From a virus, in IMG/VR virus record IMGVR_UViG_3300029813_000311, positions 1 through 36,981 of that record: a stretch of DNA of 36,981 bases. One strand, written 5' to 3'. Under the pieces are notes generated by a model that searched no databases, was not told where the DNA came from, and saw only the letters and a program-made list of their open reading frames with translations. The position numbers and the translations under genes are program-made. Of this stretch, positions 1 through 7,872 are shown piece after piece (position 1 is the stretch's first letter; every line of letters begins with the position of its first letter).

Positions 1-528
1 GAGGACCCGCCGCAAGTGCGGGTGCTCGATGACAAAGAATACCAGAAGGTCCTCACTGTCTGCGAACCAAAGGAGCGGGACGTAATCCTCGTTCTGGCCC
101 ACACAGGCCTGAGAAGCAGCGAATTCCAGCATCTGACCTGGTCCAACATCTCCCATGACCGTCAATTCATAAAGATAGTCGGCAAGGGCCGCCGACAGCG
201 CTTGATACCACTCAACAAAACCTGCCAAACAATTCTAAATAATGATTCCCGGAAACCTGATTCTACCGATATTCACTTTACAAAGAGCTATAAAAAAAGA
301 AACAGCTTATACTGCTTGTGTAAAAAACTTGCCAGGCACGCCGGGATACCGCGATTCGGACCGCATGCGCTTCGGCACTATTTCGCTACAAATCTGTACA
401 GGAAAGGTGTACCCCTTCAATTTATCAGCACCATCCTTGGCCATGCAGATACCAGGACGACAGAAAAAATTTATATCCATATCTGGCCGCCCAGGGACCT
501 GCTCGGTGTCACCGATATCCTGGATTAA
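1..528 (+). CDS. Tyrosine recombinase (phage integrase family), catalytic domain, 5' end outside window
   Basis: Site-specific DNA strand exchange enzyme. The frame is open from base 1 with no stop, so the GTG at 16 is probably internal and the N-terminal DNA-binding domain lies outside the window. Counting from that GTG, the family's catalytic set is complete: Arg33 in TGLRSSE, Lys57 in the beta-hairpin GKGRR, His117-x-x-Arg120 in HALRH, His143 in LGHAD and the nucleophile Tyr153. It is on the opposite strand to the phage structural genes and adjoins a set of inverted repeats. It is probably the prophage integrase or a neighbouring mobile element's recombinase. The family is clear; which element it serves is inference. 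Confidence 0.88.
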   Translation, partial: EDPPQVRVLDDKEYQKVLTVCEPKERDVILVLAHTGLRSSEFQHLTWSNISHDRQFIKIVGKGRRQRLIPLNKTCQTILNNDSRKPDSTDIHFTKSYKKRNSLYCLCKKLARHAGIPRFGPHALRHYFATNLYRKGVPLQFISTILGHADTRTTEKIYIHIWPPRDLLGVTDILD

Positions 529-534
529 AAAGGA

Positions 535-626
535 TAGGGCGAGTTGGTTCGCATACTTCCCGTAGAACACGGACAGATAATGCCTCGCCCTATTAAGATG
601 TCGTGAAATTGTCGTATGCGAACCAA
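535..626. repeat. Two crossing inverted repeats just after the recombinase gene
   Basis: TAGGGCGAG at 535-543 is the perfect inverse of CTCGCCCTA at 584-592. TTGGTTCGCATAC at 544-556 is the perfect inverse of GTATGCGAACCAA at 614-626. The arms run A-B-A'-B', so they cross rather than nest. A small CCGT/ACGG hairpin (560-563/569-572) sits between. The position, 7 bp after the recombinase stop, fits either a recombination site or a structured 3' RNA; the sequence does not decide. The rest of 627-814 is AT-rich and I see no gene there. Confidence 0.6.
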
Positions 627-814
627 ACATCATGAACTCCTTTATTTCAAACCAACTTTATTATCGGCAAATTTACCCTAAAACATTAACACGTCAAGGA
701 TTATTTTCAAAAAATCTTCGAAATTATCGAAAATTCTGCAAAATAGCCCTTTTTAAGCCCCGAACTCACACCCCACAGCTTCCACCAGGAACACCCCAGG
801 ATGCCCTGTGTTCG

Positions 815-861
815 ATTTTATAGGCCTCCTGCCACCAATAACACCCATTTTTAGTTTTGAG
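815..861. repeat. 47-bp direct repeat, copy 1
   Basis: It starts ATTTTATAGGCC and ends TTTTTAGTTTTGAG. The same 47 bases recur at 1816-1862 with a single T/C difference at the 12th base. The two copies are 1001 bp apart and bracket the XRE repressor and two small genes. Confidence 0.85.
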
Positions 862-914
862 ATGAGTCTTTTGTGTTTTCATTGCACTACCCTTTCACAT
901 TTCCTTCGGCTAAT

Positions 915-1106
915 TCAGCTTAATTTTTTAAATCCCAGTATCTCAAGGATTGTTTCAAGGTTAGCGGTGGTCATTTCGCTTTTGCCCGCCAAGAAATTAT
1001 ATAGGGTTTGTACATTGAGCTCGGCTTTCCTGGCCAATTCCGGCGTATTGATTTTATTTGCCTTCATCTGCTTTTTTATCACTTTGCGAAAATCAATCCT
1101 TAGCAT
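915..1106 (-). CDS. XRE/Cro-C1-type helix-turn-helix regulator
   Basis: A 63-aa protein that is essentially one lambda-repressor-like DNA-binding domain. Helices 2-3 of the HTH are visible around residues 20-43 (TPELARKAELNVQTLYNFLAGK), followed by the usual capping helix with ETILEILGF. The ATG is preceded by GGGGAG about 10 bases upstream. There is no dimerisation or cleavage domain, so it resembles Cro or a small C.-type or antitoxin-type regulator rather than a full CI repressor. It follows two small unknown genes on the same strand and may govern lysogeny, but its operator is not identified. Confidence 0.8.
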   Translation of the reverse strand: MLRIDFRKVIKKQMKANKINTPELARKAELNVQTLYNFLAGKSEMTTANLETILEILGFKKLS

Positions 1107-1214
1107 TTCTATTTATCTCCCCTGCCAAGACAGCCATTCTCAAATCTCAAATCTCAAATTGCAAATATCTGACCAGGCCCCCGGGCCTGCTGCCCAGAGG
1201 CCGGGTCGAAAAAA

Positions 1215-1427
1215 CTAATCTAATTGATCAATAAAACCTTTTAAATCCCTCAATGTTCTACATACGTAACATTCACATGAATCTTGCAGTGGATGTCCTT
1301 GAGCAAATAAATGATTATTTCTCAACAGCCCCCAAATAAGGAGCATACAAGGTTTGAGAGCTATCTCATGCTCATGTATTTTCTTTTTTGATGATTTCCC
1401 TTTATTTTTCATCTTCATTATCCTCAA
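1215..1427 (-). CDS. Small hypothetical protein, Cys-containing, TTG start
   Basis: A reading frame of 70 aa whose first codon is TTG; an ATG four codons in is an alternative start. It overlaps the end of the upstream 61-aa gene by 26 bases, which suggests translational coupling. The N-terminus is very basic (KMKNKGKSSKKK), and the C-terminal half carries a CECYVC cluster that could bind a metal. I do not recognise the family. Its placement between another small gene and the XRE regulator suggests a prophage regulatory or immunity function, which is inference only. Confidence 0.5.
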   Translation of the reverse strand: MRIMKMKNKGKSSKKKIHEHEIALKPCMLLIWGLLRNNHLFAQGHPLQDSCECYVCRTLRDLKGFIDQLD

Positions 1428-1587
1428 TCATTTGGTTCAAAGAATCAATTTGTGGTTCAGCTAATTCTCTGATAAGAAAATATACCCGATGATGCGGGTT
1501 CAATGTTTCTTCCGCCCAAAGCCACAGCTCCCAAATTTTCTCATTCAACTCATCTTCCTTTGTTTTTTTTACTTGTTCCCATGCCAT
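1402..1587 (-). CDS. Small hypothetical acidic protein
   Basis: A 61-aa protein rich in Glu, Asp and Trp (KIWELWLWAEETL), predicted mainly helical. The ATG follows an AAAGGG ribosome-binding site by about 7 bases. A promoter-like pair lies about 55 bases upstream (1642-1669). It is the first gene of the short minus-strand set ending in the XRE regulator. No family recognised. Confidence 0.6.
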   Translation of the reverse strand: MAWEQVKKTKEDELNEKIWELWLWAEETLNPHHRVYFLIRELAEPQIDSLNQMIEDNEDEK

Positions 1588-1641
1588 TTTTCGACCCTTT
1601 CAATATTTAATGTTTACTATTTAATTATCAATTCTACTTTA

Positions 1642-1669
1642 ATTATACTATATTATTCGTATAAGTTAA
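1642..1669 (-). promoter_or_regulatory. Predicted sigma70-type promoter for the 61-aa gene
   Basis: On the minus strand, TTAACT (1669-1664, 4 of 6 matches to TTGACA) is followed after 16 bases by a perfect TATAAT (1647-1642). It lies about 55 bases before the ATG at 1587. The surrounding DNA is very AT-rich, so a chance match is possible. Confidence 0.45.
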
Positions 1670-1815
1670 GTAGTATCTTTGGGATTTTATAAATTTTTTT
1701 CTTTGTATGGTATTCTGAGCTAAAAATGAGAATTTACTGTTATTTTCGGACATTTAGTTATTTGGAAAACTGTCTAAATATCAAGATTGGTATATCTCTT
1801 TTGAGGTGTTTGTCA

Positions 1816-1862
1816 ATTTTATAGGCCCCCTGCCACCAATAACACCCATTTTTAGTTTTGAG
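1816..1862. repeat. 47-bp direct repeat, copy 2
   Basis: Second copy of the element at 815-861, with one mismatch. It runs straight into the TTTAG/CTCAAAAC repeat cluster at 1850-1935. Confidence 0.85.
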
Positions 1863-1935
1863 TCTTTAGTTTTTAGTTTTTAGTTAGCTCAAAATTCAAC
1901 ACTCAAAACTCAACACTCAAAACTCACAACTCCTT
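1850..1935. repeat. Intergenic TTTAGTTTTTAG / ACTCAAAACTC repeat cluster
   Basis: A run of TTTAG-type words on the left half and CTCAAAACTCAACA-type words on the right, giving an imperfect inverted and tandem structure. Related clusters occur at 17366-17440 and 36807-36881. The 20 bases at 1916-1935 are identical to 36862-36881. It is probably a dispersed host intergenic repeat; function unknown. Confidence 0.65.
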
Positions 1936-2017
1936 CTCTGCCGCGATTTCGGCTATATTCTCGATAAATTTATTTTTTCTCTTGAAATTTCCAGGCTGCT
2001 CGTATATAATGATATCA

Positions 2018-2100
2018 GTTATGAACAAAGACCCAAAGATATCTTTTGCCCACCGTTCATTTTTCAGCGCTTGGTCTGCGTTCATAACTTGGACGGTGGG
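2018..2100 (+). promoter_or_regulatory. Structured leader with crossing stems before the membrane protein/lipoprotein pair
   Basis: GTTATGAAC at 2018-2026 pairs perfectly with GTTCATAAC at 2080-2088. CCCACCGT at 2049-2056 pairs perfectly with ACGGTGGG at 2093-2100 and is followed by TTTTATTT. The two stems cross, as in an H-type pseudoknot. The second stem plus U-rich run resembles an intrinsic terminator placed just ahead of the ribosome-binding site GAGGAG of the next gene. A competing ATGAAC/GTTCAT pairing (2021-2026 with 2055-2060) also exists. This layout is compatible with transcription attenuation. No known riboswitch class recognised. Confidence 0.5.
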
Positions 2101-2120
2101 TTTTATTTGAGGAGCGTGAA

Positions 2121-2330
2121 ATGATTACTTTATGTACAATACAACCAGAGGAGATTGAAGCTATAATACATCTAATCGCATGGTTAATATTCCTTCTTTT
2201 TCTATTAGGCATTTTTATCGCCATTGTCATAGCATTGTTCCGCTGGCTTTTTCGTATCAACGAACGAATAGAACTCTTAACCCAAATACGCGATGAGTTA
2301 AAAAAATTCAACGAAAGGACAGAACCATGA
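2121..2330 (+). CDS. Small single-span membrane protein (holin- or spanin-like candidate)
   Basis: A 69-aa protein with a good ribosome-binding site (TTGAGGAG, 6 bases before ATG). Residues about 16-43 form a long hydrophobic segment (AIIHLIAWLIFLLFLLGIF and on), followed by RWLFR and a charged helix that may coil. Its stop overlaps the ATG of a lipoprotein gene. In phages an inner-membrane protein overlapping a tiny lipoprotein is the layout of Rz/Rz1 spanins. However, positive charges right after the membrane span favour a cytoplasmic C-terminus, which does not fit an i-spanin. A holin or unrelated membrane protein is equally possible. Confidence 0.6.
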   Translation: MITLCTIQPEEIEAIIHLIAWLIFLLFLLGIFIAIVIALFRWLFRINERIELLTQIRDELKKFNERTEP

Positions 2331-2455
2331 AAAAAATAGTGTGTATAATTTGTTTGGTGGCAATCCTGTTGATTGCCGGATGTACTGGGTCTGCAGACAA
2401 AAAGATATCTGTCGAACCAAGACCAGAACCAGTCAAGGGTCTCTATTATCACTAA
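2327..2455 (+). CDS. Tiny lipoprotein (42 aa), Rz1-like candidate
   Basis: The start ATG overlaps the preceding stop (ATGA). The protein begins MKKIVCIICLVAILLIAGC, a complete lipoprotein signal peptide with lipobox LIAG|C at Cys19. The mature part is only 24 residues and includes a Pro-containing stretch (VEPRPEPVKG). Size, prolines and overlap with a membrane-protein gene recall phage outer-membrane spanins. The lipobox is seen directly; the lysis role is inference. Confidence 0.6.
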   Translation: MKKIVCIICLVAILLIAGCTGSADKKISVEPRPEPVKGLYYH

Positions 2456-2467
2456 CAAAATAAATGC

Positions 2468-2797
2468 TTAATCTGCTTTAATCGAGCGAGTATCTAATTT
2501 GTCAAGTCTGTCCAAAACACTTTGCCATTGCTCGTTTGTAATTTGAGCAGGCCGTTCCCCTTCCAGTATCGTAATAGGCTTTGGTCTGCGTCTATCAAAG
2601 GACTTTTTGGTAAGTTTTGGATTAACAGCTATTTTTCCATCATTTATTTCATCACAAACTATAGCATTATATTTATAGTCTGCACGGATTAACGCAATAG
2701 CATTTAATCGTCTTGGTATTGGTATGTGCTGAGATTGACATTCACCACGACGAATAATCCGACCAGTTTCAATATCAAACTCTACGTAGTGTTTCAT
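2468..2797 (-). CDS. Hypothetical protein downstream of the tail-tip gene
   Basis: A 109-aa protein beginning MKHYVEFDIETGRIIRRGEC. The ATG overlaps the stop of the J-like gene by one base (TAATG), so it is probably translated with it. The N-terminus reads like a small beta-sheet domain and the C-terminus (ITNEQWQSVLDRLDKLD) is helical. The position matches that of tail-fibre assembly or fibre-associated proteins in lambda-like phages. No family recognised with confidence. It is the last gene of the long minus-strand late operon. Confidence 0.6.
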   Translation of the reverse strand: MKHYVEFDIETGRIIRRGECQSQHIPIPRRLNAIALIRADYKYNAIVCDEINDGKIAVNPKLTKKSFDRRRPKPITILEGERPAQITNEQWQSVLDRLDKLDTRSIKAD

Positions 2798-5700
2798 TAT
2801 TTTTTAACCTCCGATGCAATTATCGTAGAGCCTTCATTGACATATGCATACTGTGAGCTATTACGATTACGTATTGCTCCAATATATTGATATGATTTAC
2901 CTGCGTCCAAAAAAGGGTCAAATACAGATACATGAGCGGGTATATCGTGAGCAGGATATGTAAATCCATATCGTATTCCCCACGAATTAACGTGTATTGC
3001 TTTACCACCGGACGTATATGCTGTGAACCAATCGCTGCGAGTAAGCTGTAGAGTAAACTCTGTAGTATTGACCACAGTGATTTTACAAATAGCATTATTC
3101 AATTCAATAGTTCCAACGATGTCCCAAAACCATACGAAGTCATCCGTATCAAGACCATGCGCAGCCGTCGTTGTAATTTTTACTAAATTTGCCCCGACTA
3201 ATGTGATTGTGCTAATCAAAAGTTCAGGATAAGTATCCTCAGTACGAAAAATTACATGCATTGCTTTCGAGACAAAAGTCACATCAACTCCATCTACAGA
3301 GGTATCGAAAACGACATGACAAGGAAACCCTGTTGAAGTAAATGAAGATGTCCATACTGCTGCTCGATACAGACCATAACCAGCCTGACTAAGAGGGCTG
3401 GGGTCTAAATAGTACCAATCGTCATCTTGTGTCGCTGTCAAGATCGTAACAGCCTCATTTTTTATATGTAAAGTGTCAACTACTAAATTATCTATTTGAG
3501 CACCACCCACGACGTTCAATACCGCCAAAGCTCCCTGACTGGCTATGGTAGCTGCCTCGTGGGTGCCGGTTACATCCGCCCCCGCCTCCGCCGGAGCATT
3601 TAATAATCCTAAAGCATTGATACCACCGATAATTATCTGGTCGGCGAGAATCTGTGCTGCTTGTATTAACCCAACGTGTAAAATTTGCATTGGAGTGGCG
3701 GATAGTGGAACACCATCCTGGTTATCACACATACTCCATCCACCGGCCAAAATCGAGGCAAGCATCTTAGCTCTATCATCCGTTTTCAAGAAGACATTCG
3801 GATTACTTGGGTCCCAGTAAATGTATTCCAAAGTGGTACTATCAGGGGTTATCTCGTAAGTTGCTCCACGATATCTAACGACAATAGGCTCATCTTCGTC
3901 GCACTTCTCCCAGTTTACAGTATCGACATCGTTACCAAGCCACGAACAATTGCCCGTCCACGGGATATCGGTATTGATTGCAGGCGGGAGCATCCGCGAT
4001 ATTATGTCAACGACCTCTTCCCTCGTTATCGGTTTGACCAGAGCTGCCGGTGGCTGCGACCATATATAACCGGGAGCGGGAAGGTTGGGATTGGCATCGT
4101 CACTTGCAAAAAGATTCGCATCGTAAGTTTCCAATTCCACGTCAAAGTAATTATCCATCGTATGACGTATTTTTATTATACGGCGTTCTTTAATCTTACC
4201 ATCCACACCCACTGCGAAAATGTTATTCTTAACAGGTGTGACATCCCAGGTGGTTGTAATGGTTACGACCTTGCCTGCGACGGAGGCTACGGTGTACGAA
4301 TCCACAACTACTTTTTCGTTGGCCTCATCATAGCTTCTAACGAATATGATGTCGTCGGCATCTGCTGTGCACGTTCTGTCCAACTCCACGGTGTTGTTGG
4401 CTTCACTCTTGATGACCCTATAACCCACGCCCCAGTCAGGGACCTTGTTTTGCATACGGACCACCCGGCCTAAGCGATAACGCAGTGCATCTTTGAACAT
4501 TCGCACGGAGTTACGATTCTTTATTAGCTCACTGCGTTTCAAAGCGTGGTTGCCTACCCTGGTCGCAAGCGCGCATCCCGTAACGCCGATACCTTCAACG
4601 GATACTATACGAGTATATAACCCGGCGTTCTCGTTATGTACCGGGCGTTCTTTCCTTTCGTAGCCAAGAAGCTTGTCCCTGTAAAAAACATTTACTTTGC
4701 CCGCCATCTCTCCGTGACCCGACCAGTTGCTCTTCCAGGAACGCAGCATCGTATTGTCCATAGTAATCAAATCAATCGGGTCATCAGTTACTTCCTTATC
4801 AATCCAGCCCGTGAGAGTATTTCCCTGCCAATATAGATACGTTCTTCCCACCTGTGAAATTTCATAAGCCAAGCTCCAAACATCCGTCTCGTAATCAATA
4901 CGCATATCGCAGGGCATCCGGTCTTCCTCATGGTCTGGTTCCGGCAGACCGGATGTTACCTGGGCGGCACACCACTGGGCCCACTCGTAAAAGAAAGCGA
5001 GGTCAATCCTGGATGGGTCGAGACCTTCGTAGCCCTCGATAACCCACGGATGCTCTTCACTGCCATCTCCGCTGATTACCGGCTGCGTAAGCTCATCGAG
5101 GGTAATGAAAGCCCTGTTATGGGTATGCTCCACCTCCCACGTTGAGCCATCGTAAACCTGAACGAGCTTATCATCGGCCACGAACTTAACATTGATGTGG
5201 CCGCTCAAACGAGATGTAGCAAGTGCGCGAATACCCAGCAACGCCCTGCCCGGATGAGTGAAAGCCGTGTCCACCACTTCACGCGTACTCCTCAGCCACA
5301 TCTCCCCACCGTAGCTGCCGCTGCCGGGTGTGGGCGTTGTTTTTTGCAGACGCAAGGTATAATACTTACCTCTAACAACCTTGCCTGGCACCTGAGTATT
5401 AACTTTGTAAGCCTTGTAAAGAGGATGCTGCTGACTGCCGCTGATGGTCGTATCCAAGAGTGTAGTCCAATCATCTTCGCCGTACTCTGAAATCTCCACC
5501 TTCACGCCAATGTCAAAGTTCGCAATGTTACCGCTGCTTTGGTAAGAAAAAATACCTCTTGGAAAGCCGAGTGTGTATTCGATGTCATCAACGAAATTAT
5601 TCTTTGTTGACCACAGCACAGGATCTTCATCGTAAACCATCTCTGCAGCAGGCCTGTATTCTAGCTTGTTCTGCTCAAAGCCCTGCATGCATGTTTGATT

Positions 5701-6822
5701 CAGATGACCTAATCTCTCTTGTATATTGACGCTTGAATGATGACTTGCAGGCTGGTCGTTAAAAAATACTTCGCCTGTTTTACCTTTAACGGGGCCACCG
5801 CCGTAGTCCAAAAGCATGAACAAAACTTCATCATTGTCCAAACCATAACTGCCATCGTTTATATTGGCAGCCGTAGTTTCCCAGGAGACATTCTGCTCTC
5901 CCGGAAGGGCGTTGAAAGTTGGCGTTCCACCTATACATGCGTTTGTCTGTGCCGAAGTCATGGCTCGAAGCTGGTAAAGATAGTGGTTAAGATATATCTT
6001 AGGCCGGCGAGGGAGAGGATACGTGGTGTCATTATGTATAAATGCCTCGAGCTTGACCTTTGTAACATCGTTCCAGGGACCACCCGCTGTGATTGTTATC
6101 GTATCAGTGCTTCCACCTTTATAGTTATAGTCCTTTGTACTTATAAGATTCCACGCATCTCCGTAATACAAATAAACTTTCTCGTAACCGTAAGCATCCT
6201 TGCCGCCCGAGTTCAACCATTCACGGTCGTAACCGACACTTTCTATTACCGCCTCGGATTCGGCAAACTCGACGATTGCCTCGTACTTGCCTTGTGTATC
6301 GTTTGCCTTGTTATGGCCGGTAAAACCGACTCTTGTAAGATTGCCTACGTCCGTCCAGCGGGCCACGACATTGCCATAGTGCATGTTCCGCCCGTAACAT
6401 ACCGGACGCACTCCACCTTCGCGGTGTGTAGTCTGTGGGTCCCAACTGAATGCCTGACCACCCTCCGCCTCTTTGTGTTCCGGCATATCGGGTCCGAAAA
6501 GCTGACCGCCCAAATATGAAAGTCCTACACTCACCGCTACATACGCACCAACTGCCCACCAACCTGTAAGTTGAAGAAACGTAAAAGTCCCTACGTCCGC
6601 AGCAGCAGGAAGGAAAACGACCTTGCTCCCGGGCTTCACACAATGTGAATCAATCTCGACTTGTTTATTATTGAGACCCGCCAGCACATCCTGTCCAGGC
6701 ACAAATTGCTCCTTCAACATGGACAGGGTCTGGCGCCGATAGGGTACTTCCGTTACGGTCACGTTACGAGACTCGACCGGATGATGAATAACGTGAACAA
6801 GTATCGATTGTTTATGCGGCAT
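2797..6822 (-). CDS. J: Tail-tip / host-specificity protein, lambda J-like
   Basis: At 1341 aa this is the largest gene and sits at the end of the tail operon. The N-terminal ~90 residues include a compact beta domain ending PGSKVVFLP, then a hydrophobic stretch (WWAVGAYVAVSVGLSYLGG). Next is the segment typical of J proteins, with QTTHREGGVRPVCYGR and then beta-rich tail-hub domains. Residues ~640-960 match the hub/threading region seen in J proteins, for example GRVVRMQNKVPDWGVGYRV. The last ~350 residues are probably the receptor-binding part. There is no separate I-like gene; its function may be merged into the N-terminus here. It overlaps the NlpC/P60-like gene by 11 bases. It probably sets adsorption specificity. 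Confidence 0.85.
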   Translation of the reverse strand: MPHKQSILVHVIHHPVESRNVTVTEVPYRRQTLSMLKEQFVPGQDVLAGLNNKQVEIDSHCVKPGSKVVFLPAAADVGTFTFLQLTGWWAVGAYVAVSVGLSYLGGQLFGPDMPEHKEAEGGQAFSWDPQTTHREGGVRPVCYGRNMHYGNVVARWTDVGNLTRVGFTGHNKANDTQGKYEAIVEFAESEAVIESVGYDREWLNSGGKDAYGYEKVYLYYGDAWNLISTKDYNYKGGSTDTITITAGGPWNDVTKVKLEAFIHNDTTYPLPRRPKIYLNHYLYQLRAMTSAQTNACIGGTPTFNALPGEQNVSWETTAANINDGSYGLDNDEVLFMLLDYGGGPVKGKTGEVFFNDQPASHHSSVNIQERLGHLNQTCMQGFEQNKLEYRPAAEMVYDEDPVLWSTKNNFVDDIEYTLGFPRGIFSYQSSGNIANFDIGVKVEISEYGEDDWTTLLDTTISGSQQHPLYKAYKVNTQVPGKVVRGKYYTLRLQKTTPTPGSGSYGGEMWLRSTREVVDTAFTHPGRALLGIRALATSRLSGHINVKFVADDKLVQVYDGSTWEVEHTHNRAFITLDELTQPVISGDGSEEHPWVIEGYEGLDPSRIDLAFFYEWAQWCAAQVTSGLPEPDHEEDRMPCDMRIDYETDVWSLAYEISQVGRTYLYWQGNTLTGWIDKEVTDDPIDLITMDNTMLRSWKSNWSGHGEMAGKVNVFYRDKLLGYERKERPVHNENAGLYTRIVSVEGIGVTGCALATRVGNHALKRSELIKNRNSVRMFKDALRYRLGRVVRMQNKVPDWGVGYRVIKSEANNTVELDRTCTADADDIIFVRSYDEANEKVVVDSYTVASVAGKVVTITTTWDVTPVKNNIFAVGVDGKIKERRIIKIRHTMDNYFDVELETYDANLFASDDANPNLPAPGYIWSQPPAALVKPITREEVVDIISRMLPPAINTDIPWTGNCSWLGNDVDTVNWEKCDEDEPIVVRYRGATYEITPDSTTLEYIYWDPSNPNVFLKTDDRAKMLASILAGGWSMCDNQDGVPLSATPMQILHVGLIQAAQILADQIIIGGINALGLLNAPAEAGADVTGTHEAATIASQGALAVLNVVGGAQIDNLVVDTLHIKNEAVTILTATQDDDWYYLDPSPLSQAGYGLYRAAVWTSSFTSTGFPCHVVFDTSVDGVDVTFVSKAMHVIFRTEDTYPELLISTITLVGANLVKITTTAAHGLDTDDFVWFWDIVGTIELNNAICKITVVNTTEFTLQLTRSDWFTAYTSGGKAIHVNSWGIRYGFTYPAHDIPAHVSVFDPFLDAGKSYQYIGAIRNRNSSQYAYVNEGSTIIASEVKK

Positions 6823-7168
6823 AGTAGCCTTCGATTAGTAAATTATAAGGCCAGATTGTCAAACGGTCTTTACGCACGATGTATTCCTGCGGATTTGGGT
6901 CGAAGATGTTTTCCGTGCTCGCATGAATAAAATGTAACCCATCCGGATATACCACCCCGCTGTGCCACTTGTCGGCTGCGTGGAATAATACGATACAGGG
7001 AACAATTGCCGCTCTGATACGATGAAGCTGGTCATGATGTTGTGGTATTTGCAATCCAAGCAATTCATAGACATCACGACAGAATTTCCAACAGACAAAT
7101 CTCTTGCTCTGACCTTGCAGGCCAATCCCATACGGTTTGTTAAGCATTTTTTGTATTTCGTCTATCAT
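6812..7168 (-). CDS. K: NlpC/P60-family tail protein, lambda K-like
   Basis: A 118-aa protein of the papain-like NlpC/P60 fold. The presumptive nucleophile is a Cys in FVCWKFCRDVYELLG, in the place where the family has DCxGxVxxVY. The catalytic His is in WHSGVVYPDGLHFIHAS. Lambda-like phages carry such a protein between L and J, where it is thought to trim peptidoglycan or act in tail-tip assembly. Order here is L-like, this gene, J-like. It starts in an ATGA overlap with the L-like gene. The usual Asp before the first Cys is absent and there are two nearby Cys residues, so activity is uncertain. Confidence 0.8.
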   Translation of the reverse strand: MIDEIQKMLNKPYGIGLQGQSKRFVCWKFCRDVYELLGLQIPQHHDQLHRIRAAIVPCIVLFHAADKWHSGVVYPDGLHFIHASTENIFDPNPQEYIVRKDRLTIWPYNLLIEGYYAA

Positions 7169-7872
7169 ACTCTCACCACATTTGGGTCAAGCCCAAGCTC
7201 ACCACCCCAGTGCTCAGCGTTATCCATAACGTCACGACAATGCATATAAGTACCGATGCAAGTTATTTCCTCACCTGCATACTGACACGCTGGTCCTTTG
7301 AAAAGCGAGGGCGTTGCAAACGGACACATGGAAGAAGAAAAATCCTCTAACGGAAAACGCTGCGTCAACGGGTTTGGAATACCCAAAGTAAACGTAACCC
7401 ACTCACTATCACTTTCACTGGCAAGGTTGTCATAATCAAATTCGAGTGCGTTAACAGGGACATCAAGAAAATTCTCATTGACCCGAATCAGCTTTACCAT
7501 TGCTCCGAGTGCACCTTCTGTCTCGTTGACCATGTCCTCGATCCTGCGATTCACATCCTGGAACACCTTGAGGGTGACCCGTGGAATGGAGCCATCTCCG
7601 GAAAACATTTGCTCACCTACCTGGAAATTGAATTTGTCATGAACTTTTCCACCATAAGCCGTATCTTCGGTATTGCGTGCAATTCTCTGAGTTGCATATC
7701 CAGGTACGAGGATTTGACAGAGCCACAACCATGCCCCCCCGCTGTAAGGGTCGATCAAGTCCTTATGTATGACAGGCGGAATATCAACGTAGTACGCAAG
7801 GTGATTCTTCCAAACGACATCAGTGTCATGCGTTACTATATCACTGTCTTTCCAAACGAGGTCAATCGCCAT
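7165..7872 (-). CDS. L: Minor tail protein, lambda L-like
   Basis: A 235-aa protein just upstream of the NlpC/P60-like and J-like genes, as in lambda. The N-terminal ~150 residues are beta-rich. The C-terminal region has four cysteines spaced through residues ~184-215 (SSMCPF, GPACQY, EITCIG, MHCRD), the hallmark of the L family, whose C-terminal domain binds an iron-sulfur cluster in lambda. It probably forms part of the distal tail that bridges the tube and J. The start at 7872 overlaps the upstream stop by one base. Confidence 0.82.
   Translation of the reverse strand: MAIDLVWKDSDIVTHDTDVVWKNHLAYYVDIPPVIHKDLIDPYSGGAWLWLCQILVPGYATQRIARNTEDTAYGGKVHDKFNFQVGEQMFSGDGSIPRVTLKVFQDVNRRIEDMVNETEGALGAMVKLIRVNENFLDVPVNALEFDYDNLASESDSEWVTFTLGIPNPLTQRFPLEDFSSSMCPFATPSLFKGPACQYAGEEITCIGTYMHCRDVMDNAEHWGGELGLDPNVVRV

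Noticed and set aside
535-626. Integron attC/attI site
   Set aside because: The inverted repeats recall attC folding, but no GTTRRRY core or integron-type recombinase insertion is evident.
1139-1935. CRISPR array
   Set aside because: The ACTCAAAACTC and CAAATCT words are short, degenerate and contiguous, without spacers of constant size.
2057-2458. Minus-strand 133-aa frame
   Set aside because: Antisense to the membrane protein/lipoprotein pair, which has a good ribosome-binding site, membrane span and lipobox. The antisense product looks random.
5737-6519. Plus-strand 260-aa frame
   Set aside because: Antisense shadow within the J-like gene, with an unnatural Cys/Val/Ile-rich composition and no start signal.
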